The notes under the pieces are model-generated. The model was not told where the DNA came from. It ran no database searches and was given only the letters and a program-made list of their open reading frames with translations. A DNA stretch of 64,000 nt. Source: Gammaproteobacteria bacterium (lineage in GTDB: Bacteria > Pseudomonadota > Gammaproteobacteria > Pseudomonadales > Azotimanducaceae). The translations under genes were made by a program, and so were the position numbers. Below are positions 1 to 8,252 of the stretch, piece after piece; the stretch's first letter is position 1; each line of letters opens with the position of its first letter. The DNA is taken from positions 176,937-240,936 of the forward strand of contig DUBB01000042.1 of the NCBI GenBank assembly GCA_012960535.1. The letters are read 5' to 3'.

Positions 1-873
1 CAACTCGAATTGATCCCTTAGGCGCTGCGGCAGTGCTAAAAGCCGGTGGAACATGGTGGCTACCATGTGAGTATGAGAGATCTTGTGCGCAGCTATAAGT
101 CGCAGGGCTTCTTCCGGGGACCACTTGTCCATCAAAACGGTGCCGACACCATTGGCTATTGGCGCAAGGATGTTAAATGCCAGCGGAGCTGCGTGATATG
201 CAGGCCCGGTACATAAGGCCATGTCCGTTTGCGGATCCCATGCCGCCGCAAGGGATACCGCGTTTACCGTGTCAGTCGCCCTGCCGCCAGCCGGGGTTGA
301 AGCCAGCGTTACCCGCTTCCTGAAAACGCCTTTTGGTCGTCCTGTTGTACCTGATGTGTACAGCATCTGGGAACCCAGCTCTGGGTTCTCAATATTACTA
401 TCGGCCTGGCCTGACAGGACAGATTCATAGCTGACGAAACCATCAAGGTCGCCACCCACGCAGGCTACCAGTTGTAGCTGTGCATGATTGGTGTGCAGCG
501 CCTCTATAGCTGATTCCGCGCATCGAATATCAGCAATAAAGGCTTTGGCTTCACAGTTTGCAACAATATAAGAGGCGTTATCCCCGGTCAGATGCCAGTT
601 GATGGGTGTTATTCTGAAGCCTGCCCGCATGCAGGCATAATAGACTTCAAGAAACTCAGGCCGATTCACCAGCAGCATGGCCACACCATCATTAGGCTGC
701 AGCCCAGACTGTCGAAGGGCACGGGCAAGCTGGTTCGCTTTACTGTTTAGCTCGCCAAAGGTGCGATTACCCAGGGGTGACACAACCGCTGCGCGTTCAG
801 GGTATTGCTGAGCATGAAACGCCACTGTCATTCCCTGCAACGCCGCCTGCTCAGAACTCAATTCATCTACCAT
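1..873 (-). CDS. Acyl-CoA synthetase (AMP-forming), C-terminus beyond window
   Basis: This is the N-terminal 291 codons of an AMP-dependent acyl-CoA synthetase/ligase; the gene runs off the left edge. The enzyme family activates a carboxylic acid to an acyl-AMP and then to the CoA thioester. The start is the ATG whose complement is at 871-873 (MVDELSSEQAAL). The adenylate-binding P-loop motif YTSGTTGRPKGV is clear at about residue 165, and the upstream part (AFHAQQYPERAAVV, NRTFGELNSKANQLARALR) matches the N-terminal subdomain. The acid substrate cannot be told from this part. The gene is divergent from the VOC gene at 1033, with a 14-bp perfect palindrome between them. Family assignment is very secure. 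A role in fatty or aromatic acid activation is inferred from the many acyl-CoA dehydrogenases in the window. Confidence 0.93.
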   Translation of the reverse strand, partial: MVDELSSEQAALQGMTVAFHAQQYPERAAVVSPLGNRTFGELNSKANQLARALRQSGLQPNDGVAMLLVNRPEFLEVYYACMRAGFRITPINWHLTGDNASYIVANCEAKAFIADIRCAESAIEALHTNHAQLQLVACVGGDLDGFVSYESVLSGQADSNIENPELGSQMLYTSGTTGRPKGVFRKRVTLASTPAGGRATDTVNAVSLAAAWDPQTDMALCTGPAYHAAPLAFNILAPIANGVGTVLMDKWSPEEALRLIAAHKISHTHMVATMFHRLLALPQRLRDQFEL

Positions 874-944
874 AACCAACCTTTTATAAAATACCCCGAG
901 GTGATTATTAACATGATTCGATGAGCAAGCACAATGAACAGCTT

Positions 945-958
945 AATTTGATCAAATT
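945..958. promoter_or_regulatory. Perfect 14-bp palindrome in divergent intergenic region
   Basis: AATTTGATCAAATT is its own reverse complement. It lies between the divergent acyl-CoA synthetase (start 873) and VOC gene (start 1033), where an operator for a dimeric repressor would be expected. No regulator gene is adjacent, so the binding protein is unknown. Confidence 0.4.
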
Positions 959-1032
959 TGCAGTGACGTATTGAACTCCGCTGCGTATCATCTATGCAAA
1001 ACAGACAATATTAACAGTGAGGAACTCAGATT

Positions 1033-1401
1033 ATGATCGGATACGTAACCATCGGTACAGCCGATATGGAAAAGTCAAAACAGTTTTGGGGGGATCTGCT
1101 GGAACCCCTTGGTGGCAAGCTTTTAATGGACATCGGCCGCATTGCCTTTATTGGATCCAGCATGGGAGAACCCATGTTGGCTGTCTGCACTCCTTACGAT
1201 GGTAACGATGCAAACATTGGCAATGGCCATATGCTCGCTTTTCCTGCAGGGTCAAGAGACAGGGTTGACTCACTCTATGCTCGAGCCATGGACCTGGGGG
1301 CCACCGATGATGGACCTTCAGGAGAAAGAATGCCGACTTTCTATGGGGGTTACTTCAGAGACCCAGATGGCAATAAGGCTGTGTTCTACCATATGGGTTA
1401 A
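1033..1401 (+). CDS. VOC family protein (glyoxalase/bleomycin-resistance fold)
   Basis: A 122-residue single-module vicinal-oxygen-chelate protein. The start MIGYVTIGTADMEKS matches the first beta strand and helix of the fold, and the end carries the usual YFRDPDGNKAVFYHMG signature (residues about 106-122). One module of this size normally dimerises to form the active sites. Family members range from glyoxalase I-like lyases and dioxygenases to antibiotic-binding proteins, and the substrate cannot be read from sequence. A GAGGAACTCAG stretch precedes the ATG as a probable ribosome-binding region. It is divergent from the acyl-CoA synthetase. Confidence 0.85.
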   Translation: MIGYVTIGTADMEKSKQFWGDLLEPLGGKLLMDIGRIAFIGSSMGEPMLAVCTPYDGNDANIGNGHMLAFPAGSRDRVDSLYARAMDLGATDDGPSGERMPTFYGGYFRDPDGNKAVFYHMG

Positions 1402-1444
1402 ATTTGCAAGCGTCGAGAAGCTGTTAACAGGCAGCGCTGCTGTG

Positions 1445-2119
1445 TCAGAGAATAATTTCCGGCTCAGTCAAAGCCTGTAGGCAGCGCTCATCCTTATTCC
1501 TGGCATTGTTGACTACGCTTGAGACATCACGAACTGCAATCGGGCCAGGCAAGCCGGATTGCATCAGGTCCGCCAGAGCGTGTGCTGGCGTACCTTCATC
1601 CAGCCAGGTCACCAGATCCGATGGCGCCAGCTGAACCGGAACCCGATGATGAAACCGGTTCAGTTGTGGCGGTGCGCTGGTAGTGATAATACTGCAACTG
1701 AGCAACGCACCCTCTGCACTCTGCCAGGCATCCCACAAACCTGCCAATAGAAATCCAGAACCATCTCCCGGAGTAAAGTACATGGGTTGTCGCTGCCCTG
1801 CTGAAGATCGCCATTCGTAGTAACCGCTCACAGGAATGACGCAGCGCCGACTGGCAAAAGGTTCCCGGTAGGCACGGCTTTTAGTCAGGGTTTCACTTCT
1901 GGCATTGAACATACTGAACTTGGTTGAAGGCCCATCAGACCAGTAAGGCACCAGCCACCAACGCATCTCAGTTAAAGACCAGCCATCCTCATAGCGCAGG
2001 ACCGGCACCGATTCGGTCGGCGCAACGTTCAGTTTTGTGGTAACAACATAGCGCTGCCCTACTGCCTGCATCAGTAATTGGACCAGTGGGTCAGCGATTA
2101 TATTAAGTCGGCCACACAT
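1445..2119 (-). CDS. SOS response-associated peptidase (SRAP/YedK/HMCES family)
   Basis: A 224-residue SRAP-domain protein. The N-terminus MCGR places the catalytic cysteine at position 2; in characterised YedK/HMCES proteins this Cys crosslinks to abasic sites in single-stranded DNA after Met removal. Other family hallmarks are visible: FNARSET (Asn of the active site, about residue 90), RRCVIPVSGYYEW (with the key Glu, about residues 111-123), FLLAGLWDAW, and the HHRVPV His motif (about residue 177). The gene begins 3 bp after the stop of the aldo/keto reductase, so the two are probably one transcript. Function in DNA-lesion protection is from family knowledge. Confidence 0.92.
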   Translation of the reverse strand: MCGRLNIIADPLVQLLMQAVGQRYVVTTKLNVAPTESVPVLRYEDGWSLTEMRWWLVPYWSDGPSTKFSMFNARSETLTKSRAYREPFASRRCVIPVSGYYEWRSSAGQRQPMYFTPGDGSGFLLAGLWDAWQSAEGALLSCSIITTSAPPQLNRFHHRVPVQLAPSDLVTWLDEGTPAHALADLMQSGLPGPIAVRDVSSVVNNARNKDERCLQALTEPEIIL

Positions 2120-2122
2120 GTT

Positions 2123-3061
2123 CTAACTCAACTTCCCGATATCAAGCAGATCACTGTCAGATAGTGGCCATTGTGCTGCCTCAACATTCTGTTTCACCTG
2201 CAGGGCGGAGGTCGCACCGGCGATGACGCTACTGACAACACTTTGCCTTGCCAGCCAACTCATGGCTAATTCGAGGATGCCGCGGCCCGCATCCTGGGCA
2301 TATTTATGGTACTGATCGAATCGATCAAATGCGGCGTCAGTCAACGCTGCCTGACCGCGCGCTCCCATACTCGCCAGGCGGGTACCTTTAGCAGGGGCCT
2401 CACCTCTTAAATACTTACCGGTGAGCATGCCACTGGCAAGCGGGAAATAAGGCAATAAACCAACCTGGAACCGTTCACAGGCCGGAATGACCTCTCGACT
2501 GACTCTTTGATCAAGCAAATTATAGAGATTCTGTGCTGATGAAAAAGAATTCAGGCCAAGCGACTTAGCGGTCCAGTCTGCATCGGCGATCTGCCAGCCA
2601 GTAAAGTTCGAATTGCCAATATAGCGGACCTTACCCAAACGAATCAGATCATCCAGCGCCCTGATGGTTTCTTCAATAGGCGTACCTGCATCCGGTACAT
2701 GCTGCTGATACAGGTCAATATAATCTGTGTCCAAACGCCGCAAACTATCTTCAACTGCTTTAACGATATATCCCCTGTTAGCACCACGGTGTAGAGGCCC
2801 CTCTCCCATTGGGTTTGCAAACTTGGTGGCCACAATCAACTGACTTCGGTCAAGGCCCTTGATTGCTTTACCCAGCAGTTGCTCTGATTGTCCTGCTCCA
2901 CCATAGATGTCTGCCGTATCAAAGAAGTTAATGCCTTGATCCAGGGCCGCATGCACAATTGCTGTTGTAGCATCCTCATCACAGCGTCGGCCAAAATTAT
3001 TACAGCCCAGACCAACCAGGGACACTTTCAGGCCACTCTGGCCCAGGCGCTTATATTCCAT
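2123..3061 (-). CDS. Aldo/keto reductase
   Basis: A 312-residue NADPH-dependent aldo/keto reductase with the (beta/alpha)8 barrel layout. The catalytic tetrad is visible: Asp and Tyr in DTADIYGGAGQSE (about residues 48-60), Lys in IVATKFANP (about 76-84) and His in DLYQQHVPDAGTPIEET (about 116-132). It resembles the YajO/Tas-like group acting on small carbonyls; the true substrate is unknown. It is the upstream gene of a tight pair with the SRAP gene. Its start (ATG complement at 3059-3061) has AAGGAG-type sequence upstream (AATGAAGGAGTAATAA). It is divergent from the carbamoyltransferase. Confidence 0.92.
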   Translation of the reverse strand: MEYKRLGQSGLKVSLVGLGCNNFGRRCDEDATTAIVHAALDQGINFFDTADIYGGAGQSEQLLGKAIKGLDRSQLIVATKFANPMGEGPLHRGANRGYIVKAVEDSLRRLDTDYIDLYQQHVPDAGTPIEETIRALDDLIRLGKVRYIGNSNFTGWQIADADWTAKSLGLNSFSSAQNLYNLLDQRVSREVIPACERFQVGLLPYFPLASGMLTGKYLRGEAPAKGTRLASMGARGQAALTDAAFDRFDQYHKYAQDAGRGILELAMSWLARQSVVSSVIAGATSALQVKQNVEAAQWPLSDSDLLDIGKLS

Positions 3062-3098
3062 TTATTACTCCTTCATTGATTTTAAACTAAGCCTATTC

Positions 3099-3127
3099 TT
3101 GATTCAGGTAAAGCCCCTCTATACAAT
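3099..3127 (+). promoter_or_regulatory. Sigma70-type promoter for the carbamoyltransferase leader
   Basis: A -35 hexamer TTGATT (3099-3104) and a -10 hexamer TACAAT (3122-3127) are separated by exactly 17 bp. Transcription would start near 3134, giving a leader of about 78 nt before the ATG at 3212. This is a sequence match only. Confidence 0.6.
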
Positions 3128-3152
3128 CCCCCTGCCATCGGCTAACCTTCCA

Positions 3153-3269
3153 ATGGTATTTAATCCAGATCGAAGAACTCGTGTGAGTTCTTTTTTTTTT
3201 GGAGTCCGTTTATGCGCCATCTTGCTAACCTCAAAGATTATACCGGAACTGAAATCCGTGAAATCCTAA
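3153..3269 (+). other. Possible leader peptide reading frame with clustered Arg codons
   Basis: An ATG at 3153 opens a frame reading MVFNPDRRTRVSS, then Phe codons from the T-run, and it continues in a different frame into the carbamoyltransferase gene. Three arginine codons (CGA 3171, AGA 3174, CGT 3180) fall on the 5' arm of the terminator hairpin. A ribosome stalled there would block the hairpin. No good Shine-Dalgarno sequence precedes the ATG, so translation is uncertain. Confidence 0.3.
3173..3200 (+). terminator. Intrinsic terminator (probable attenuator) in the leader of the carbamoyltransferase gene
   Basis: The 8-bp perfect stem AAGAACTC (3173-3180) / GAGTTCTT (3185-3192) has a GTGT loop and runs directly into a T-tract (3191-3200). 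This is a textbook Rho-independent terminator for rightward transcription. No gene precedes it in that direction, since the upstream gene is on the minus strand. The ribosome-binding GGAG (3201-3204) and the ATG (3212) follow at once, so it sits in the 5' leader. Confidence 0.75.
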
Positions 3270-4150
3270 GCCGCGCGAAAAAAATAAAGGACAATCCCAG
3301 ACACTATCAGGACTGTCTCAAAGGACAATCACTGGCCATGCTGTTTCAGAAGACCAGCACCCGAACGAGGGTGTCCTTTGAAGTCGCCATGACTGAGTTA
3401 GGCGGGCACAGTATTTTCATCGACTGGCGCTCCTCAAACTTCATCCTGACTGGAATCCAGCACGAGATTGAATATCTTTCAAGAAATGTCAGTTGCATCA
3501 TGGCTCGGTTGCTTGAACACAGTGACGTCCAGAAGATGCTTAGCTCCAGCCAGGTACCTGTTATCAATGGCTGCTGCGAGAAATACCATCCGTGCCAGGC
3601 CCTGACAGATCTGTTGACTATCATGGAGCATACAGACAAACCTCTGCAGGACGTTCACCTGGTTTATACGGGCGTCCAGAACAATGTATCAAATTCGCTA
3701 ACCCTGATTGCCTCAAAACTGGGACTTCGCTTTACCCTTGCCACCCCACCAACAGATTCCAGCTCAGAAAGCTACGATGCTGATATCCAGAAAATCATCC
3801 ATGAGAACGCAAAAATAAACCACCTTGAGAACCCGGCAGAAGCGGTCAAGAATGCTGATTTTGTGTACACCGATACCTGGATCGACATGCAGTACTTCAA
3901 TGACCCTGGCCGGACCGCAGAAAAAGACGCCTTAGTCGAGCAAATGCTACCGTTTCAGATTAATAGCGCACTGGTTCAGGATCGCAACTGCAAAATCATG
4001 CACGATATGCCGATTCATGATCATTACGAAATCACCCCGGAGATGGTCAGTGACCCAAGGTCAATAATCTATCTGCAATCGGCAAACAGACTACATGCCC
4101 AGAAAGGCTTATTGCATTGGCTCTACTTCGACACGGAAACCGTCACTTGA
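3212..4150 (+). CDS. Ornithine carbamoyltransferase family protein with variant substrate loop
   Basis: A 312-residue aspartate/ornithine carbamoyltransferase-fold enzyme. The carbamoyl-phosphate site is intact: STRTR at residues 49-53 and HPCQALTD at 126-133. The C-terminal substrate domain has NNVSNSL (157-163) and DTWIDM (221-226), which align with the OTC ornithine-binding region. The loop that reads HCLP in classical OTCases is HDMP here (264-267), so the usual ornithine-contacting cysteine is absent. The amine substrate should therefore be treated as open (ornithine, acetyl/succinyl-ornithine or another amine). GGAG seven bases before the ATG is the ribosome site. Its leader contains a promoter and terminator. 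The TGA stop overlaps the TTG start of the next gene. Confidence 0.85.
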   Translation: MRHLANLKDYTGTEIREILSRAKKIKDNPRHYQDCLKGQSLAMLFQKTSTRTRVSFEVAMTELGGHSIFIDWRSSNFILTGIQHEIEYLSRNVSCIMARLLEHSDVQKMLSSSQVPVINGCCEKYHPCQALTDLLTIMEHTDKPLQDVHLVYTGVQNNVSNSLTLIASKLGLRFTLATPPTDSSSESYDADIQKIIHENAKINHLENPAEAVKNADFVYTDTWIDMQYFNDPGRTAEKDALVEQMLPFQINSALVQDRNCKIMHDMPIHDHYEITPEMVSDPRSIIYLQSANRLHAQKGLLHWLYFDTETVT

Positions 4151-4437
4151 GCGCTTATGTCGTTGCCCACGTAACCATTTCGGATCGCGATACTTACCGC
4201 CTTTACGAAGCCGGATTTATGGAAATCCTGCAGCAGTTCCGGGGCGAGGTATGTGCCGTAGATGATGCTGAAGAAGTCCTTGAGGGCAGCCCCCTGGGAA
4301 CCAGGACAGTAATCCTACGCTTTACCGATAAACCTGCCGCACTTGACTGGTACCACTCCAAAGCCTACCAGCAACTTGCTCAGCATCGATTCAAGTCCAG
4401 TAGCGCTGACATTGTCGTTATCCAAGGGCTAACCTAA
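4147..4437 (+). CDS. DUF1330 family protein, TTG start overlapping the upstream stop
   Basis: A 96-residue ferredoxin-like dimeric alpha/beta protein of the DUF1330 family. The typical family start (SAYVVAHVTISD) follows the TTG at 4147-4149, which overlaps the carbamoyltransferase stop (TTGA). This start is preferred to an ATG at 4117 inside the upstream gene. Visible family features are YEAGF near residue 20, VCAVDDAEEVLEG near 40 and FTDKPAALDWYHSKAYQQL near 65-83. Biochemical function is unknown for the family. Overlap implies translational coupling to the carbamoyltransferase. Only one base separates its stop from the convergent glcF stop. Confidence 0.82.
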   Translation: MSAYVVAHVTISDRDTYRLYEAGFMEILQQFRGEVCAVDDAEEVLEGSPLGTRTVILRFTDKPAALDWYHSKAYQQLAQHRFKSSSADIVVIQGLT

Positions 4438-4438
4438 T

Positions 4439-5686
4439 CTAGATCCGGTGCTGGTAAAGATATTCGAGCCAGTGAACCACCGGAACCTGGCTATTAGCCG
4501 CCAGATGTAGCTGGCAGCCAATATTAGAAGTGACAATAAAGTCTGGCTGGCTTCGATCCAGCGCTTCCAGCATCGCATCTCTCAGCTGATCTGCGAGCAG
4601 TGGTTGTAATACGCTATAACTTCCAGCAGAACCACAACAAGCCAGATCTCCTTTAACTGCCTGGATGCAGGCGCCCGCTTTTTTAAGCAGTGCTGTCACC
4701 TGATGGTCCAGACCCTGACCATGACTTAAAGTACAGGGCGTGTGTACGCTGACTCGATCGGCACTGCAATGCCAATCAAAGCGGCCCATCAATTCAGCCA
4801 CGTCAACCACCTTGGCAGAAACAGCCAGCGCTTTCTGAGCATAGGCCTTATCTTCTGAAAACCCGCTTTCTGGAAACCTGTCTACTGAAAAAAAAGCAGG
4901 GTAATCCTTGAGCGTAACGCCACAACCACTGGCACTGGAAACAATGTAGTCCAGATCTTCAAGCAGAGGATAAACAGCATCAATCAATGCCTTCATCCTT
5001 AGTTTACCATCATCATGTTCGCCGAGATGATGTTCGAGTGCCCCGCAACAGCCTTCATCTTTCAGGAACTGGCAAGCAACACCCTGCTGTCGAAGCAGAG
5101 CAGTCAGTGCTAAGTTGACGTTCGGCGTCAGGGATTGCTGTACACAGCCCTTGAGCAACAGCACCCTGGCAACAGGGTTAACAGGGTCTTCCGGGGCTTG
5201 AATAGGCGTCACAATATAGGGCCTGGACAGTACAGCCTGAGCCCCCAGGCTTTTAGGGAGCAGCGGATGGACCAGTCGAATCATTACTGCACTGATCCGG
5301 GTGAGCCACACTTTCAACAACAGCTTTCGCACTAGCCAGCGCTTGAATCGAGTCAGCCGGGCCAGTCCTTTACGCTCGACTATCATTCCCCTGGCTATAT
5401 CCAGCAACTCAACATATTCAACCCCTGAAGGACACGCTGTCTCGCAGCTACGACAGGTCAGACACCGATCCAGATGCGTGGTAGTTGCTTCAGCAATGGC
5501 ATCGTCTTCAAGCATATTTTTTATCAGGTAGATTCGGCCCCTGGGGCTATCCAGTTCGTCGCCAAGCAATTGATAGGTGGGACAGGCAGAAGTACAGAAT
5601 CCACAATGAACGCAACTGCGCAATATTTGCTCCGCCCGTAAGGCACGCGCGTCACTTTTCAGTCGAGAATGTATTGTTGTCTGCAA
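4439..5686 (-). CDS. glcF: Glycolate oxidase iron-sulfur subunit GlcF
   Basis: A 415-residue iron-sulfur subunit of glycolate oxidase, which passes electrons from the FAD subunits to the membrane quinone pool. Two [4Fe-4S] ferredoxin motifs are present: CVHCGFCTSACP (about residues 25-36) and CLTCRSCETACP (about 75-86). Two CCG cysteine-rich domains follow, seen as GCVQQ...DEGCCGALEHH (about residues 182-221) and HTPCTLSHG...DLACCGSAGSY (about residues 317-358). The gene follows glcE directly (stop/start adjacent), and glcDEF is one leftward operon. The fit to E. coli GlcF in length and motif order is close. Confidence 0.95.
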   Translation of the reverse strand: MQTTIHSRLKSDARALRAEQILRSCVHCGFCTSACPTYQLLGDELDSPRGRIYLIKNMLEDDAIAEATTTHLDRCLTCRSCETACPSGVEYVELLDIARGMIVERKGLARLTRFKRWLVRKLLLKVWLTRISAVMIRLVHPLLPKSLGAQAVLSRPYIVTPIQAPEDPVNPVARVLLLKGCVQQSLTPNVNLALTALLRQQGVACQFLKDEGCCGALEHHLGEHDDGKLRMKALIDAVYPLLEDLDYIVSSASGCGVTLKDYPAFFSVDRFPESGFSEDKAYAQKALAVSAKVVDVAELMGRFDWHCSADRVSVHTPCTLSHGQGLDHQVTALLKKAGACIQAVKGDLACCGSAGSYSVLQPLLADQLRDAMLEALDRSQPDFIVTSNIGCQLHLAANSQVPVVHWLEYLYQHRI

Positions 5687-6715
5687 TTACCAGGCTCCAT
5701 AAAGACGTTGATAATTGAAAAGCCCGGTTGGATCAAATTCCTGTTTTATGTTCCTGTGGATTAACGCCAGACCGGCTGATAGTGGTGAAAACCGCTGTTT
5801 GATGTCAGGCCTGCCAAAATATTGCACAGCATGGCCCTGGCTGAGCTGGGCCAGGTCCAAAGTAGAATCTTCCAGCCATCTAATCCCACCTGCCCAGTCC
5901 ACAGCCACCGCCTCTTCAAGACCATAACTGGAATCGACGGCGACACTCAAACGCAGTAAATTCCCGGTAGTGGAAAATTTCAGATCACGCAGATCAGAAA
6001 ACACTGTATCGGCAACTGCCACACCAGGACACTTCCCGGCCACCCTGGACACTTCCTGATGGGAACCAGAAAAACGTAGAACTAATTGCCTGTCGACAAA
6101 AGCGGCCGCAGTTAGAGCGGCTTCCCGGCGCCAGGAACAAATCAGATCAATGATGTCAGCAGGCGGCATGGCAAGGCTTAAGCAGCGTTCATGCTGCGGT
6201 TTGGGTAGTACTTTTAGGCTGACATCGAGAATGCAGGCCAGGGTTCCCATGGCGCCAACCATCAATCGTGACACATCATAACCAGCCACGTTCTTCATTA
6301 CCTCACCGCCAAAATGAACGGCTGAACCCTTGGCAGTAGCAAGGGTTACACCTAACAGTGCATCACGCACTGCACCACGGAAGGGCCTTCCTGGGCCCGA
6401 CAAACCACTGGCAACGATTCCGCCCACGGTAGGATCACCGCCCAACTGCGGTGGATCAAAAGGCAGGTATTGGCCTGCTCCTGCTAAAACAGCATCCAAT
6501 TCAGACAGGCGGGTACCTGCCCTCACCGTAATAACCAATTCCTCCGGTCGGTAATTGATCACGCCACTGTGCTGCAGGGTACTCAACACCATCAGATCAG
6601 GCGCAATATATCCGAGGAAGTCCTTGCTACCTGATCCCCGAATCCGAAGCCTCTGCCCGGACGCCCTGGCCTGCTGGATCTGATCAAGGATAGAACTGGT
6701 ATGGTCACCGCCCAT
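5687..6715 (-). CDS. glcE: Glycolate oxidase FAD-binding subunit GlcE
   Basis: A 342-residue FAD-binding subunit of glycolate oxidase. The FAD-binding type-4 (PCMH) domain is seen as LRIRGSGSKDFLG (about residues 22-34) and FDPPQLGGDPTVGGIVASGLSG (about 84-105 in pieces), followed by VMKNVAGYDVSRLMVGAMGTL (about 139-159). It is shorter than GlcD and lacks the full C-terminal catalytic cap, as is normal for GlcE. It starts directly after the glcD stop and ends next to the glcF start, so expression is coupled. Confidence 0.94.
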   Translation of the reverse strand: MGGDHTSSILDQIQQARASGQRLRIRGSGSKDFLGYIAPDLMVLSTLQHSGVINYRPEELVITVRAGTRLSELDAVLAGAGQYLPFDPPQLGGDPTVGGIVASGLSGPGRPFRGAVRDALLGVTLATAKGSAVHFGGEVMKNVAGYDVSRLMVGAMGTLACILDVSLKVLPKPQHERCLSLAMPPADIIDLICSWRREAALTAAAFVDRQLVLRFSGSHQEVSRVAGKCPGVAVADTVFSDLRDLKFSTTGNLLRLSVAVDSSYGLEEAVAVDWAGGIRWLEDSTLDLAQLSQGHAVQYFGRPDIKQRFSPLSAGLALIHRNIKQEFDPTGLFNYQRLYGAW

Positions 6716-8176
6716 CTAAAAGCGTTCCAGGCCCGATTTGGTTTCTTTTCCAAGGCCTGAACGGACATGCATGGCACCAAACTCAGCACAACGATTCAGC
6801 GTTGGAATCGCTTTACCGGGATTCAGAATTCCTCGTCTGTCAAAAGCGTGTTTTATACCATGAAAAACCTGTAACTCGTCGCTCGAAAACTGGTTACACA
6901 TCTGGTCTATTTTTTCGAGACCCACACCATGCTCGCCCGTGATAGTTCCCCCAGACGCCACACACATTTCAAGAATTTCAGCACCAAAAGCTTCTGCTGC
7001 AACCAGTTGTCCCGCTACATTGGCATCATAGAGGATAAGCGGGTGCAGGTTCCCATCTCCTGCATGAAAAACATTGGCCACCCGCAAGGCATACTTGTCC
7101 GATAACTCAGCGATTCGATTCAATACCCGGGACAGCTCCCTGCGAGGAATGGTGCCATCCATACAATAATAGTCCGGAGCGATTCTGCCCACAGCCGGAA
7201 ATGCGGCTTTTCTTCCCTGCCATAGTCGCGCCCGTTCTATCGGATCTCTGGCAACCACGACGGTGCTAGCACCACTGGCTCGAAACTGGCGCTCAACCAG
7301 GTTTATCTGATCCTGTACGTCAGCCTCGGACCCATCCAATTCACACAGTAGCAGCGCTTCCACATCAAGAGGGTAACCTGCGTGTACGAAATCTTCGGAA
7401 GCCTTTATGGCGAGTCGATCCATCAATTCCAGGCCAGCGGGTATAACGCCACGACCAATCAATTCTCCCACGGCATCAGCGGCCTGCCCACAGTCATTAA
7501 AGCCCGCCATCAATACAGCTACGGCTTCAGGGTTAGCTATCAGATTTACCATCACCTCAATGACAAGTCCTAGCATGCCCTCAGATCCATGTAGCACTGC
7601 CAGCAAATCAAAGCCCTGCTGGTCAAGCTCAAGACCGCCAACCTCAATAATCTCACCTTGTGCTGTCAGGACTTTCAATCCCTGCACATTATGAACGGTT
7701 AGACCATACTTCAAACAGTGTACACCGCCTGAATTTTCGGCAACATTTCCGCCGATAGTACAGGCTATCTGAGAAGACGGATCTGGCGCATAAAATAAAT
7801 CAAACTCTGAAGCGGCATCGGAGATGGCAAGATTAGTCACGCCTGGTTCCACCCTGGCAATCAGATTCTTTGCATCTACCTCCAGAATTCGATTGAAACG
7901 AGCCAGGCTGACCAGAACGCCTTCGGCATGCGGTGTAGCGCCACCAGACAGACCGGTACCAGCGCCTCGCGCCACCAGCGGTATGGCATTGTTATAACAG
8001 ACCTTGACAATCTGCTGCAGCGCCTCGAGCGAATCAGGAATTGCAACCAAAGCAGGCAGTTGTTTCTTTGCGGTTAAGCCATCGCTTTCATAGACTCGCA
8101 GACGATTAGGATCGTCAATCAGATTGGCGCCGGGAATGTCCCTGAGCAAATCCCTGGCAACTGCAGTACTCGACAT
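6716..8176 (-). CDS. glcD: Glycolate oxidase catalytic subunit GlcD
   Basis: A FAD-linked oxidase subunit of about 486 residues that oxidises glycolate to glyoxylate. The ATG at 8176 (MSSTAVARDLL) is chosen over one at 8233 because the conserved protein begins here and the longer form would reach into the ribBX 5' region. FAD-binding residues lie in RGAGTGLSGGATPH and CTIGGNVAENSGGVHCLKYG. The C-terminal FAD-oxidase motifs HAGDGNLHPLILYD and GGTITGEHGVGLEKID are intact. It is first in the leftward glcDEF operon and divergent from ribBX. Use of phytoplankton-derived glycolate is a reasonable ecological inference. Confidence 0.94.
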   Translation of the reverse strand: MSSTAVARDLLRDIPGANLIDDPNRLRVYESDGLTAKKQLPALVAIPDSLEALQQIVKVCYNNAIPLVARGAGTGLSGGATPHAEGVLVSLARFNRILEVDAKNLIARVEPGVTNLAISDAASEFDLFYAPDPSSQIACTIGGNVAENSGGVHCLKYGLTVHNVQGLKVLTAQGEIIEVGGLELDQQGFDLLAVLHGSEGMLGLVIEVMVNLIANPEAVAVLMAGFNDCGQAADAVGELIGRGVIPAGLELMDRLAIKASEDFVHAGYPLDVEALLLCELDGSEADVQDQINLVERQFRASGASTVVVARDPIERARLWQGRKAAFPAVGRIAPDYYCMDGTIPRRELSRVLNRIAELSDKYALRVANVFHAGDGNLHPLILYDANVAGQLVAAEAFGAEILEMCVASGGTITGEHGVGLEKIDQMCNQFSSDELQVFHGIKHAFDRRGILNPGKAIPTLNRCAEFGAMHVRSGLGKETKSGLERF

Positions 8177-8252
8177 TATTAAACCAATTGATAAGCGTTG
8201 ATCCAAGTATAAAATGAATGTCGATAAAGGCACAGTTGTTTAACCATTTCAG

